NCBI GenBank assembly: GCA_030323885.1
Contig: CM059202.1
Span: forward strand, 45,836,849 to 45,900,848
Direction: 5' to 3'
From: Branchipolynoe longqiensis
Taxonomy: Eukaryota > Annelida > Polychaeta > Phyllodocida > Polynoidae
DNA: 64,000 nucleotides
Of this stretch, positions 43,739 through 53,708 are shown one piece after another. Each line of letters opens with the position of its first letter. The first letter of the stretch is position 1. The translations under genes were made by a program, and so were the position numbers. The notes below the pieces were generated by a model, which ran no database searches, was not told where the DNA came from, and saw nothing but the letters and a program-made list of their open reading frames with translations.

Positions 43739-43905
43739 TCTGATGCTAGATCATTGTATAGAAACATGTCGTTTAAGCACACATACTGCGGCTGAGTTAA
43801 AGAACACAGATAATGATGTAACAGACGGGCAAGTTGACCTAGTAACGAGACGTGATAACTGACGTTCAACAACATGGACACAACGAGGTCAACAAACCAG
43901 CGAAA

Positions 43906-44040
43906 CAGAGCATACGTTCAATGCGATAATTGTGGATATTCGCATATAAAAGGACAGTGTCCTGCCAGAGAGAAAGAGTGTGCTAGGTGACCAAAAAAAT
44001 GAACACTTTATTCAAGTATGTAGATCACAAACAGCCAATT
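43906..44040 (+). pseudogene. Gypsy zinc-knuckle remnant
   Basis: 'AYVQCDNCGYSHIKGQCPAR' and, after a frameshift, 'NEHFIQVCRS' match the paired CCHC pattern of Gypsy nucleocapsid. The first knuckle reads C-x2-C-x3-H-x4-C, one residue short of the canonical form. Confidence 0.72.
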
Positions 44041-44339
44041 TACGACCAATCGATGAAATGAGGATCGACGAACACAACGCTACTGGCTGTAAAAATATAC
44101 AGATTTTCGGTTCGGATTCATATATTGGCAGAGAGCATTACTATTCTCGGGCGACGGAGTGGACACCAAGGTTATGTAACAGAGAAGCTAGGGGCGCCCC
44201 ACTCGCTGTGTGAGATAAGAGACTATGTGGAAAATATGATAACACATAGTACCCGAGATTATGATGTGATGTTCCTATGTAAGAGACAGTTAATGTTTAG
44301 TGCAAGTGGAGGGGAAGGACATTTTTAATATATGTTTAT

Positions 44340-44780
44340 TGTAACTGTCTGCAACTACCTGTTACCACAGGGCCAATGGGAAAGCACACCCAGCCATCCC
44401 GCATACATTATGGACGCCACCTGCAGCTGGGTTGAGTGACAGCTGCCCCCTATTAGGGCATCGCCCCCAGGCTGTAAAGGGTGTCTGATTGGCTGGCTGT
44501 GGGAGGCCCAGTCACCTGCATCTCTTACACCTGACACACATACCTCACTCTAGAATTATTCTTCAATTCATTCAGAACACACTCTTGGCTAGGCACTCTA
44601 GCAGGAGACACCTATCTCTTGTCCAGGAACCCAGACACTCTGTCTGAGGCTCCACTTTCTATACACAAACTAGCAGCAGCTATTCCAAAGGCATTGAGCT
44701 GTGTGCAACAACCATGGAACTCCGGTTCAATGGGCTGTAGGCACTGATTCTTCTACACACAACAAGAGTAATGAGGATCT
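44340..44780. other. Unassigned stretch upstream of a SINE head
   Basis: No exon of the neighbouring SELENOS-like gene could be recognised here, though the last exon(s) must lie on this side. Nothing else is visible. Confidence 0.4.
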
Positions 44781-44783
44781 GTG

Positions 44784-44870
44784 TCTTGACTCGACCGAGA
44801 ACCGAACTCCCGACCTTCTGCATGCGAGGCCCGCGCTCTACCGATTCGGCCAGCGCGCCCGGTGGTGCGA
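44784..44870 (-). mobile_element. SINE-A head only
   Basis: Minus-strand tRNA-like head 'GCGCGCTGGCCGAATCGGTA' (A box) and a 'GGGAGTTCGGTTCTCGGTCG' B-box region, with no body. Confidence 0.78.
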
Positions 44871-44947
44871 CTTCTATGAAAGAGACTGAAGTGATCTAAT
44901 GACCTACATACTGACCTCTGATGTGTCTGACAGCCTGTGACCTTGAC

Positions 44948-44990
44948 CTTGCAGGCGTCGGTACTTCTCCTCCAGTTTCTGGGCGTCTCT
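44948..44990 (-). CDS. SELENOS: SELENOS/VIMP-like, coding exon 4 (end uncertain)
   Basis: Minus strand: acceptor TTCCTTCCAG, then the phase-0 codons for RDAQKLEEKYRRLQ, continuing the charged coiled coil of exon 3. In human SELENOS the same place has a Leu-Glu-Glu-Glu-Lys-Arg-Arg-Gln segment. The donor is uncertain. AAG|GTCAAG gives the end shown here. A later donor GAG|GTCAGT would extend the exon to 44916 and add 11 residues. The remaining C-terminus, a Gly/Arg-rich tail with Sec encoded by UGA plus a SECIS element in the 3' UTR, was not found in the window. Confidence 0.6.
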
Positions 44991-45237
44991 CTGGAAGGAA
45001 GGAGAATTGAATCTTTAAGGAGAATTTAAATAAATAAATCAAAGTCAAGATAATCAATGCCAAACTCAGGGTAGGACAATAAGGATCAGAAAAATAATGA
45101 GAGCTTTACATGCCTGACCGAGTAAACAAGGTGCCCGGGACAACCAGACAGTCCTTATTGTCCTACCCTGCCTTAATGAATAAATCAAATAATTAATCAA
45201 GAAATTAATCTGGTGTGAGATTTCTATTGTAAATTTG

Positions 45238-45527
45238 TGGTGTTCTCTGTGGTGGAGTGGTTAGAGTGTGACTTTTTTTCTAGGTCATACTCCTAATCTG
45301 AAGGTCGGTGGTTTGCCAGCACCTCTGTGAATTTGGATTTCCACCAATATGTATAACTTACAGCATCATCAAAGGCCAGTTGCTCTCATACCGTGTCTGT
45401 GTGGTGTGGGAGGTTAGAAATCCCTAGGGTCGGTAAAAGTGTAGGCTCAGGCTTTCTATTGACCAACTGTCCAGTGGTGAAAACAATTCTATTCAGACTT
45501 ATCCATGATAGGCGGTATAATTTTGAA
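45238..45527 (+). mobile_element. SINE-B copy, in intron 3 of the SELENOS-like gene
   Basis: Plus strand, so antisense to the host gene. A box 'GTGGAGTGGTTAGAGTGTGA', B box region damaged ('GGTCGGTGGTTTGCCAGC'), full body to 'CATGATAGGCGGTATAATTT'. Its 3' end is only about 17 bases from the exon 3 splice donor. Confidence 0.87.
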
Positions 45528-45544
45528 GAAAAGAAAAGACAGAC

Positions 45545-45651
45545 CTCTTTCTGTTTTGCCGCGAATGCTGCTGCTTTCTCATCGTGTTCCGCTTGAAGTC
45601 TTTGCCGCACCGCCTCCATGGCCTGTTGACGTTGAAATAGTGTGCCAGCAT
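45545..45651 (-). CDS. SELENOS: SELENOS/VIMP-like, coding exon 3
   Basis: Minus strand: acceptor CTCTATAG, 107 nt, entered in phase 1 and left in phase 0. It completes a D codon with exon 2 and encodes AGTLFQRQQAMEAVRQRLQ and EHDEKAAAFAAKQKE. Known: vertebrate SELENOS has '[20 protein letters not shown]' in this place, a cytosolic coiled coil that contacts derlins and p97/VCP. The heptad-like charged pattern agrees. The donor is GAG|GTCTGT, weaker than consensus. Confidence is high because phases and homology agree with exon 2. Confidence 0.85.
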
Positions 45652-45699
45652 CTATAGAGAACACAGACATCTGTGATGTATAAGGATTATGTAAGCATA

Positions 45700-46820
45700 A
45701 AGGCGTGTAATGGATGTTCCCTACATTATATTATTATTATCGCGCTGTTATTAACCACTGCTATGCTGTGTACTGCTCTATGGGTGGCCCACCCCTAAGA
45801 CTGGTGGCGCCACCACCTGCCCATCCTTACTAGTGGCGCGTATATTGTCACTCGTGCACAGAGTGAGTCATCCTCTGAAACTGGGAATTAAAGTGTTGCA
45901 TGGAAACGAACAAGTGAAAACCTTCAAGATAATAGCAGAATCCATTTTAATATGAAGGTTTACATGTTGTGCATATTGTAAAGTCGACGGCTGGCATCTG
46001 TGGGTTGTGTAGGCAGGCTATAGGAAATCAATACAGGCAAGAAGAGAAAGGAAGAGCATAAAGAGTGAAAGTAGAGTGAGAGCTTGCACCCTCAGGTTTA
46101 TTATTATATAGTAGTACATGGATCTGGTATGGCATACCACCTGACCATTATCTCCAATCAGCAACAAGCATTTCTAGTTCCACCAATGAACAGTAAGCAT
46201 TATGGGGTCACCATGGCTACTGTGATCTACCCACCATCACCATGCGGTGTGGCTGCTTGGCCTGCACCTGCCTGCTGTGTGTGTGTGTGGTGATCCGTGA
46301 CTAACAGTTGGGGGGAGGGGGTAGTGAGTAGAGCTCTTGAGGCTCCTTACACACTATCACTAGCGCCTCCTTCACACTATCTACCTAATACACAATGACT
46401 ATTAACCATAAGTAAAGAATCACCAGCAACTACATAAATACATTCATGCACCTGGCCCTATATATCATTTACATTAATAGACCATTTGTACTCCATTATA
46501 GACCATTTACATTCCCCACCAATGCCTTTTATCAGAATATTTTACGATATGTCAGAGTTCGGAGATTAAAAAAAAACTATTTCAAGTTTTGATTCTGATC
46601 TTATACAAATTGAGCAATATATTAATATCACTCGTGCAATATGGAAATCAAGCACACATCCAGGACATAATTTATTTTAACATACACAACCAATTCAAAC
46701 AAGATTTTATTGATTATAGTTAAGCACTTACTAGCCCACAAAGAGAAGGCAAAATCATCAGCAATGTAACATGGAAACCAAAAATATGGTACACAGTTTC
46801 TAAGAATGACCCATATATTT
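45700..46820. other. Intron 2 of the SELENOS-like gene, no feature recognised
   Basis: AT-rich. A TG run near 46278-46290. No exon, SINE or MITE seen. Confidence 0.5.
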
Positions 46821-46827
46821 ATATATA

Positions 46828-47090
46828 TAAGACTGTCTCAAAAGGTGATAAGCAATATGGGACAAAACTTTGTCCATTGTAACGATCAACATACTATCTA
46901 CTTATGCATTTGCTCAGGATAAACTGATTTGTTTCTTACATGGTGTTTCATAATCCCAATAGAATACATATTGATTTGAAGAAAATGTCCTTGTGTTTTC
47001 AGTGTAACCGTTTCTGTGCTGTATTGTGTCAATCGTTACAATGGACAAAAAAAACGAAGAGTTAACACCTTTTGAGAGAGGCTCATAAGA
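46828..47090. mobile_element. MITE copy, same family as 30062-30315
   Basis: The ends 'GACTGTCTCAAAAGGTGATA' and (inverted) 'CACCTTTTGAGAGAGGCTC' frame an interior nearly identical to the 30 kb copy. It lies in intron 2, about 50 bases from the exon 2 donor. Confidence 0.85.
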
Positions 47091-47139
47091 TACCAAGAAG
47101 AAGAAGAGAGGGGATGTGTGTGCATGTGTGTGCACTTAC

Positions 47140-47277
47140 CATACTTCTTGTGGTAGGCTTCTTCCTCCTGTCGACGTTGGCGCTGTTCCAGAGATGGCTT
47201 CAACTTGAGGTAGACGAAAGCGAGGCCACAGATGCCCAGCAGCAGGAACCAGCCATAATCCTGCAGCACCGACAAGC
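47140..47277 (-). CDS. SELENOS: SELENOS/VIMP-like, coding exon 2 (membrane helix)
   Basis: Minus strand: acceptor GATGTTCCAG, 138 nt, donor TATG|GTAAGT, phase 1 at both ends. It encodes LSVLQDYGWFLLLGICGLAF, then VYLKLKPSLEQRQRRQEEEA and YHKKY. The hydrophobic run WFLLLGICGLAFVYL is a single membrane helix. Known: human SELENOS has '[20 protein letters not shown]' here, sharing the YGW motif and the basic Gln/Arg-rich segment after it. Role by family: an ER membrane anchor in ER-associated degradation that links derlins to p97. It joins in phase to exons 1 and 3. Confidence 0.9.
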
Positions 47278-47516
47278 CTGGAACATCACAGGTTAGCATA
47301 GATAAAACATTCACTCCTACCAAAGACAATGTACGACAAGACGCGCCACAGCAGTTTCCCATGAAATACAGATGCAGTGCTACCACCCAACGGCAAACAA
47401 GGCAATTAATTAGACAGGTCCCCTAGTCCAGCCTGACTGCGGTACCATTGAAACAAGGGTCCAGGTTCCCTAGCCCACACTGAGTGCTGTACCATCAAAG
47501 ACAATGTATGACAATT

Positions 47517-48030
47517 ATAGGGTATTGTAGTGGTCTGCGCTGGCCTCTCGGGCGGGGAGCCACATGGACAGGTAGGCGTGGGTGGTGTGTTGATATCAGG
47601 GAGCCTAGGTGGTGTAATGGTTAGCACACTGGCCCGGAGTGCAAAGAGATGTGGGTTCGAGTCCCGCTCTAGGCACAGTATTTCCCATTTTCATCACCCC
47701 CATGACACTGGTTGCCGTGATCAGGATCCTGTACAAGCTTTGTGCTGTATGGTTGTTGAACCTACCCTGTGTATGTAAGTGCGTTGCCTTGCCTGTGTGT
47801 ATGTAATTGTAAGCATTAAAAGACTTACAATTCCAGGGGGACGAGTGTAGTGGTCTGCGCTGGCCTCTCGGGCGGGGAGCCACATGGACAGGTAGGCGTG
47901 GGTGGTGTGTTGATATCAGGGAGCCTAGGTGGTGTAATGGTTAGCACACTGGCCCGGAGTGCAAAGAGATGTGGGTTCGAGTCCCGCTCTAGGCGCTCTA
48001 GGCGCAGTATTTCACCCCCATGACAGTATT
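47517..48030 (+). mobile_element. Two SINE-C copies in tandem
   Basis: Copies at about 47517-47840 (complete, with tail) and 47841-48030 (leader, A box, B box). They are nearly identical over the leader and head ('GTGGTGTAATGGTTAGCACA', 'GTGGGTTCGAGTCCCGCTCT'), and the second begins where the first's tail ends, which suggests a recent segmental duplication. They lie in intron 1 of the SELENOS-like gene. Confidence 0.88.
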
Positions 48031-48049
48031 ATCTCCTAATATTAATAAT

Positions 48050-48830
48050 GAAAACAATATTATTTATGGTACATTGAAAAGAGATTAGGCCTACCACTGA
48101 ATCAGTGAAGAAATGCAACTAGTGTGCGAGACAAGTAGAAGATATACACTGTGTAAATGTAACAGTTTAATTGCCATTTAATTAGCAATGAGATCAAGTC
48201 ATAGTTATATATAGTATGATTCGATTCGACACTACTGACATTATACTATTAAATTATAGGGGGTAAATGACGACCATCTCCATCAGTCTATGTCATGTTT
48301 AAATCCGAGCAAAAACTACTTTAATACCTTATTAAATAGGAATTATTTGGAAACAAGCTGTGGAGGTCCTGATTCCAGGTATCATATTCATGAGTATGCG
48401 CTGTTTATCTTAGATAAAACATTCGCCCCATACTTGCAGTAGCGGTGAAAAGCAACCCATTAGAAAAAGTGGCGAAAAGATGTGCATCATCAGATCCTCC
48501 TGTGGCTACCGCAGAAGTACGGGTGAATTTTGTATCTACATGTAGACATTACATATCAGTCATTATTCAACTTGATTATGACTAGTCATAGTACTAGTAG
48601 TCTAAATTGACTACATTGTCGTTGAGATTGTTGCAGCAGTGCCAGTGTTAGATAAAAGATTCATATCTGACTACTTACAGATTAACTTACAGATCCTTTT
48701 CTGGCTGATCTAGGGCCTAATGGGCCTCTAAAAGGTCTAATGCCAGCTCGTTATGGCCAAAAAAACACTTTCTTTTGCACACATATGTGGGTTGACAGTG
48801 CCCTGAAGTCATATAATTGTGAGTGTCCTC
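48050..48830. other. Intron sequence with hairpin-element fragments
   Basis: Segments such as 'CCCCATACTTGCAGTAGCGG' (48425) and 'GTACGGGTGAATTTTGTATC' (48518) resemble the arms of the inverted repeat at 58.7-59.1 kb. Nothing else recognised. Confidence 0.4.
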
Positions 48831-48831
48831 G

Positions 48832-49010
48832 CTAATGTCTGTCCAGTCTTCTCTCAAATGCTTCTACCATTGGTGCTTCAACCACTTGGTCTGGGAGACT
48901 GTTCCATGGATCTGTCACTCGAAAGAAAAATGATTGCTTCCTGACCTCAAGAGTCAAGTCCGGGCCTCTCCTTGAAGACCTCATACCAATTGTCTTATAG
49001 AGGGAGTGCA
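48832..49010 (-). pseudogene. LINE RT C-terminal fragment
   Basis: The minus frame reads 'LYKTIGMRSSRRGPDLTLEV', 'FFFRVTDPWNSLPDQVVEAP' and 'FERRLDRH', then a stop. Known: 'FRV...WN.LP..VV.A.....F..RLD' is the usual CR1-type LINE C-terminus, as also seen at 60.80-61.57 kb. A 5'-truncated copy in intron 1 of the SELENOS-like gene. Confidence 0.78.
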
Positions 49011-49249
49011 TGTGACGTCATCACTCAGCCGGGAGTAGGGTGACCCGAGTCGCACGGGTAGTGTTAATCGAATACCGCCCGGGGGTCGGTCCTAAACATT
49101 GCTTATTCATATTATATATTCCATTGAGATCAAATTCATTCTAAAAAAAAATACTCACATACCTAATCCTAATATGAATAAGCAATGCTTAGGACCGACC
49201 ACCCGAGTCGCGTTTGTGATAATCGAATACGGCCATTGTTTCCGCGGAA

Positions 49250-50560
49250 TAAACTATTAATATTGCATTTGTGCATCCATGTTTATGCCAAATTGTTCTT
49301 TATTTCTTTTAATTTTGAATAAAAGTTTTGAACTGCGCATATCGTCAAATTCTATGGCAGCAGGCATTTGTTTTGATATATTATTAACCAATCGCTGACC
49401 CCAAATACTGTCAATTGGGCCTATGGTAGGTACCCCAGAATCCGCCGGGAGCGCCACTGTCGCTGGGCCTATAAAACTTGTACAACTTCTTGCGCCCTTC
49501 TGAGCTGTACAGTCATGTCGAAAAACGGCACCACACATGAATCATAGGCACACTGCATCCACTGCTACATCCGTTTTTGAAGCACAACAGACTTAGGCAC
49601 AGATAGAGACCATTTTCAGTGTTGTATTACATTTGAAAGGCAGTTTACTAAGCCATTCAAATCTTCAGATGCAGAAATCAGAGGTAAGCCTGACAGGAAT
49701 GTCCATGTTAACTATGAGAATGTGAAACTTTAGCATTTTTTCTTCCTAAAAATGGTCTTACAATGACTACAACTGGAATCACAACTCTAGAATCTGGCAG
49801 CCAAAAGTTGGTATCAGGCAGCTTTATTCTCTATGCTAGTCTAGGTCAGAATTTTATGGCTGGGGTGAGTGACTCATATAACACAGCCTACTATTATGCA
49901 CCCTAAATAAGGCACTTCTCTAGTGCATTAGCTAATACAAAAAATCTTAACTTCAACAAACTTCAAATGCACATATCTCATTCAATTTTTGGAATATCTT
50001 AAAAATTCAAAAAGCATATTGCTTTTGATTCATTGGAGCTTCCAATGAAATTATAATTTGAATGTTTGGAATAATTTGAAAATTTTACTGGGGTACCTAC
50101 CTATGGACTTAATGGCTTGACAGGTTCGCTGCAGAGTAGTGCGGAGGAACAGGTACACTGGTCCCAGGGACATCGCACAAAATGGAAGGTCTGTAGTGAG
50201 GGACCAGTGTAGTTGTTCCTTGATTCGGCATGCGCTACTCTGCGGCGGCGCATTGTAAAGGCATTAAGCCCATAGTCTATTATTAACCAATCGCTGTCGT
50301 CCACCCTTCTTGCTGCGTACCGAAGTTCGACGAGCGATTTCCATTTCCATTTGCTGGATTTTGATTATTCTGTTATTCAACACGAGTTTACAAATGGCGG
50401 CGCCCATAGACTATGCGGCATGATAGAGGGCTATTTCCATTTGCTGGATTTTGGTGATTTCATTTCCCACCTCTATGAATACAGGTATTGTTTATGTATA
50501 TATATGTACACGTGTTAGTCCTTAGCCTCCCCGTGGGTGGGTCGGTAATTCACTACTTCA
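49250..50560 (+). repeat. Long dispersed repeat, copy 1 (interrupted)
   Basis: Shares with copies 2 and 3 at 57.3 and 58.1 kb, in order: 'AATAAACTATTAATATTGCA', 'TTGTTCTTTATTTCTTTTAA', a hairpin MITE, 'TTTCCATTTGCTGGATTTTG', and the end 'GTGTTAGTCCTTAGCCTCCC'. Copy 1 has about 600 extra bases (49435-50097) not present in the others. The end of this copy lies only about 80 bases from exon 1 of the SELENOS-like gene. Confidence 0.8.
50097..50280. mobile_element. Hairpin MITE, copy 1
   Basis: Inverted arms pair 'CTATGGACTTAATG' with 'CATTAAGCCCATAG', 'GCAGAGTAG' with 'CTACTCTGC', and 'TACACTGGTCCC' with 'GGGACCAGTGTA'. The whole piece is one imperfect palindrome of about 180 bp. Copies 2 and 3 lie at 57474-57655 and 58257-58441. 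Confidence 0.8.
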
Positions 50561-50638
50561 ACTTCAAGTAACTTGGTAAGTTGGTTGTAACTTATGTAAG
50601 AAATGGATTAGCATGTGAGCGATAATAGAGGTACTTAC

Positions 50639-50744
50639 CAAGTTGAAGGGCTTCTATGACTATAAAAGGCGTTGTATTTTCCGGGACGTGACTATGGCCA
50701 GCATGAGACCCACCCTCGGGTGCGCCTTCGGGCTGGGGTTCCAT
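50639..50744 (-). CDS. SELENOS: SELENOS/VIMP-like, coding exon 1
   Basis: Minus strand: ATG at 50744-50742 in the context CAGAAATGG, 106 nt, donor CTTG|GTAAGT, leaving in phase 1. It encodes MEPQPEGAPEGGSHAGHSHV, then PENTTPFIVIEALQL. Joined to exon 2 it reads 'EALQLGLSVLQDYGW'. Known: vertebrate SELENOS starts with a short polar segment before the helix, as here. The first residues are poorly conserved, so the call rests on splice phase and position. An acceptor-like TACTTACAG lies just before the ATG, so a non-coding leader exon is possible. Confidence 0.72.
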
Positions 50745-51029
50745 TTCTGTAAGTATTCTCCAAGTTTTGGAAACTTTTTCGGCTGTACTTCAGAAGCAGG
50801 TTGAGAGCTGACGTGTTATTATTGTTGTTGCTGACGTGAGATCCCACGCGAGTTTGGCGGTGGTGGCCGGCACACTGGACGTACTCGTGTTAGCCGTGTT
50901 GAACGGTAGTGTTGCTGATCCAGGGTAGTAGCAGTGTGCTGCTGACGACAAAGACTATATTTTACTTGTAGTAAGAATGAATACTCTGAGGCTATTGTTG
51001 TTTTGGGGAGTTTTCAATCGTGATTGCGC

Positions 51030-51480
51030 GCTGAAGCAAAGACCCTATAATACTAAAGCCCTGTTTACACGGGCGATTTAAAACGCCTCATATAAAATGA
51101 CTTGTCTAGATGGATTCACATTTGTCGTGTAAACGTGATGCTGAGGCGTTTTAGGGCTGAATCGATTCATATAAATCGGTAGATGTAAACCACCTTGCGA
51201 GGTAGTATAGATGAAGCGACTCAGCCCGTTCCCGGGCGGCGATAGTGTAAAATAGCGGTGCTCGCCGGCTACAAGCTCAGCTGTAACTATCGCTGGTGCC
51301 CAGCAGTGTTAGGGACCGATTAGACCGAAATCTATTGAATGCGATCATATTTAACAGAATTACATACTCAAATAATGAAATTTAATTAAATTAACCCTAA
51401 ATTCCAAGCGATATTAAAGTTGCATGGTCCGATGGCATTTGAATTTTTGTATTATTTTTTAGATAAATATATCAAATTGA
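51030..51480. other. Non-coding stretch upstream of the SELENOS-like gene with MITE fragments
   Basis: 'ACCCTATAATACTAAAGCCC' at about 51042 matches the end of the 7.6 kb MITE. 'TTTACACGGG' and 'GTGTAAACGTG' words suggest a further decayed inverted-repeat element at 51062-51195. 'TTAAAGTTGCATGGTCCGAT' at 51413 matches the 17.6 kb MITE end. Confidence 0.5.
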
Positions 51481-51754
51481 TCGTTACAAGCTACTAATCA
51501 TTAGTCCCGAGTGATTTTGATTAAAGATAATTAGTTTTGAAGTAATATGAGCTGAAAGAACCAAAAATAATTTCGACAAGCTTGCCAAAAGTCCTGTGGC
51601 TATGACCCAGATGGTCATCTCGCGGTGACCACGTGATGTGAGATGACCTGGAACCTTACAGGACTGTAGGTAGGTATTTCTGTTTGCGTGGGGAACATTC
51701 TGGGAATGGATTAGTGCCATAGGCCCATGTCACTAGGGTTTTTAACTAAATATA

Positions 51755-52475
51755 ATGTGTGTCTGTTGTCTGCTTGTGTCTGTCTATGTTTGTCTGTATG
51801 TATCTGTGTGTGTGTCTGTCTGTGTGTATCTATCTGTGTGTTTCTGTGTATGTGTGGGTATGTATGTGTGTATGTGTGTGGGTCTGTCTGTGTCTGTGTC
51901 TGTCTGTCTGTTTCTGTGTATGTGTGTGTGTATGTGTGTGTCTGTGTATGTATATCTGTGTGTATGTATGTGTGTATGTATGTGTATGTATGTGTGTGTA
52001 TGTATGTGTGTGTCTGCCTCTGTCTGTGTGCATCTGTCTCTGTGTCTCTGTGTGTCTCTCTCTCTGCAAAGTCAGGTTGGGTGTATGTGTGTCTGTGTAT
52101 GTCGGGTGTGTGCATGTCTGTGTGTTTCTGTGTCTGTGTGTGCTGTCTATGCATGTCGGTCTGTGTGTGTCTATCTATGTGTGTCTGTGTGTGTGTCTGT
52201 GTGTATATGTATGTGTGGTAATGTCTGACTGTGTCTGTGTGTGTCTGTGTGTCTGTGTGTATATATGTGTGTATGTATGTGTGTGTGTCTGTCTATGTGT
52301 CTCTGTCTGTGTGTGTGTACATCTCTCTCTCTTCAAAGTCAGGTTGGGTGTATGTGTGTTTGTGTATGTCGGGTGTGTGCATGTATGTGTGTTTCTGTGT
52401 CTGTGTGCTGTGTGTGCATGTCTGTTTGTGTGTGTCTAAATATGTGTGTCTGTCTGTGTATGTGTATGTAGGCTG
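51755..52475. repeat. TGTG/TGTC microsatellite, about 720 bp
   Basis: Irregular TGTGTGTCTGTGTATGTG text with an internal duplication around 'CAAAGTCAGGTTGGGTGTAT' (52068 and 52335). It creates overlapping Cys/Val-rich frames up to 226 residues that are artefacts. Confidence 0.95.
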
Positions 52476-52719
52476 AAGGGAGGCAACGAGTAGGTATGGG
52501 CGATATCATTTATTAACAGTAACAGGTAAATGCAATAAGAGCGTATAACATCCGTAGATAACGAAGTTGACAATAGGCAATATCAACAATAGGTAATCAA
52601 TAGCATAATAGCATAAGGATATCTGGCTGGGCAAACGCCAAGGGGCGAACGCCCAAACCCAGCAAGAAGAAAGAAAAAAAAACATCAATAAGGAAGAAGA
52701 GAAAAGTACGGTGAAAAAA

Positions 52720-53604
52720 TTAACTTAAGATTTCGTCAATAGAGTTAGAAACTCTCATGTCATTTAAGATGCGTTCAGACAATGGCTGAGCGATATATTT
52801 ATAAATACAGTCCGAACGCCAATCACCACGGGTTTTGAGTTCTTCCACGGAAGCTCCCTGCATATGTAAAAAGGTACAGCCCCCCCTTCTCAAAGAGTGG
52901 CAATAAAAATCCTCAGAATTTAAACCAACGGCCTGAGTAAAAATTGTTATAGTGGACTGCAACTTCCTGTAAGGGAGAGGCATAAACCCTCCAGAAGGTG
53001 CAGGGACCTGGAAAGCAGGTACGTCAAAAGGTAAAGGAGTCTGAGCGAAATGTTTAAGAGTCCAAAAAACGGCACATAACTCCGGATTTTTAAGTTTGGA
53101 AATGGGGATTAAAAGTTTGCGCTCGGAAAATTGAATGGTTTTTGATTTCCGAATGGATAACATCATCCCCCAAGGGAAAAAAGAAAAATCCGAGCGCAAG
53201 AGAACAGAGTCTGAATCAGTTAATTGAGATTTCCGAAGAAGGCCACGGAAGCCGGTAAGGATGGCGGCTCTAGTTGCAGTGTGGCCAATGGAATCGGTAA
53301 AGCCGGAAAAAATCAGGGATAAGTGCCGAGGCAAAAGGGGGGCAGCAGCTTTAACTGACTGACCTAAAACCCGTTTAAGACCGCCTAAGGTCGTCTTTAT
53401 AGTGTGGTTGGAATAATCGATAGGGGTCACCCCTTCAGAACGAAGGAAGAAATTTAAGGCCGACAAATAATTGGTAACAGAACTATAATTCAAGGAATGG
53501 GAAAGCCAAGCAATGTAAATGGCAACCTGAGTAGGGGGGCATGGAGTTGGGGTAAGCAAACCACGGAAATCATTAATGAACTTAAAGTATTTCCGCAATT
53601 GCAT
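52720..53604 (-). CDS. Tyrosine recombinase of the DIRS/Ngaro element (ORF3)
   Basis: 294 residues from the first in-frame ATG. Seen: an N-terminal core-binding-type helical part (residues 1-100), then the catalytic set: Arg in 'TGFRGLLRKSQL' (about 118), Lys in 'IRKSKT' (about 153), 'HSLRRGG' (about 238, His-x-x-Arg), and 'RGDWRSDCIYKYI' (about 258-270) with the Trp and the Tyr nucleophile. All key residues are present. Role: it integrates the circular cDNA by site-specific recombination. The open frame continues upstream without ATG to 53694 and includes 'SHYYAPNSIATRS', which looks like part of the domain. So the true N-terminus is probably longer and supplied by splicing (acceptor-like TTTCCTTCCAG ending at 53682) or by another route from ORF2. 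Confidence 0.9.
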   Translation of the reverse strand: MQLRKYFKFINDFRGLLTPTPCPPTQVAIYIAWLSHSLNYSSVTNYLSALNFFLRSEGVTPIDYSNHTIKTTLGGLKRVLGQSVKAAAPLLPRHLSLIFSGFTDSIGHTATRAAILTGFRGLLRKSQLTDSDSVLLRSDFSFFPWGMMLSIRKSKTIQFSERKLLIPISKLKNPELCAVFWTLKHFAQTPLPFDVPAFQVPAPSGGFMPLPYRKLQSTITIFTQAVGLNSEDFYCHSLRRGGCTFLHMQGASVEELKTRGDWRSDCIYKYIAQPLSERILNDMRVSNSIDEILS

Positions 53605-53708
53605 AGACCGCGTGGCGATGCTGTTTGGAGCGTAATAATGCGAGGCAATGTCTTTCGCTTCAGCATGAAGCGCAGCAAGACCTGGAAGGAAAGGTTAAAA
53701 ATAAAGGC

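Larger units (their letters stand above)
43197..44335 (+). mobile_element. Decayed Ty3/Gypsy element, 5' part
   Basis: An LTR-like edge (about 43197-43319, starting TGTAATGA and ending CTTCTTTACA) is followed by a primer-binding-like 'TGGTGTCAGATAAT', a gag frame, CCHC zinc-knuckle text, and possibly protease remnants up to about 44.3 kb. RT, RNase H and integrase are not seen. The LTR call rests on position, since no second LTR is found. Confidence 0.65.

Noticed and set aside
47600..47670. tRNA gene with a TGGTGTAATGGTTAGCAC start
   Set aside because: It is part of SINE-C, repeated across the window with the same leader and tail.
51727..52439. 226-residue Cys/Val-rich frame that looks like a cysteine-rich secreted protein
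   Set aside because: TGTG/TGTC microsatellite translated. No sign of constraint and all frames give similar text.
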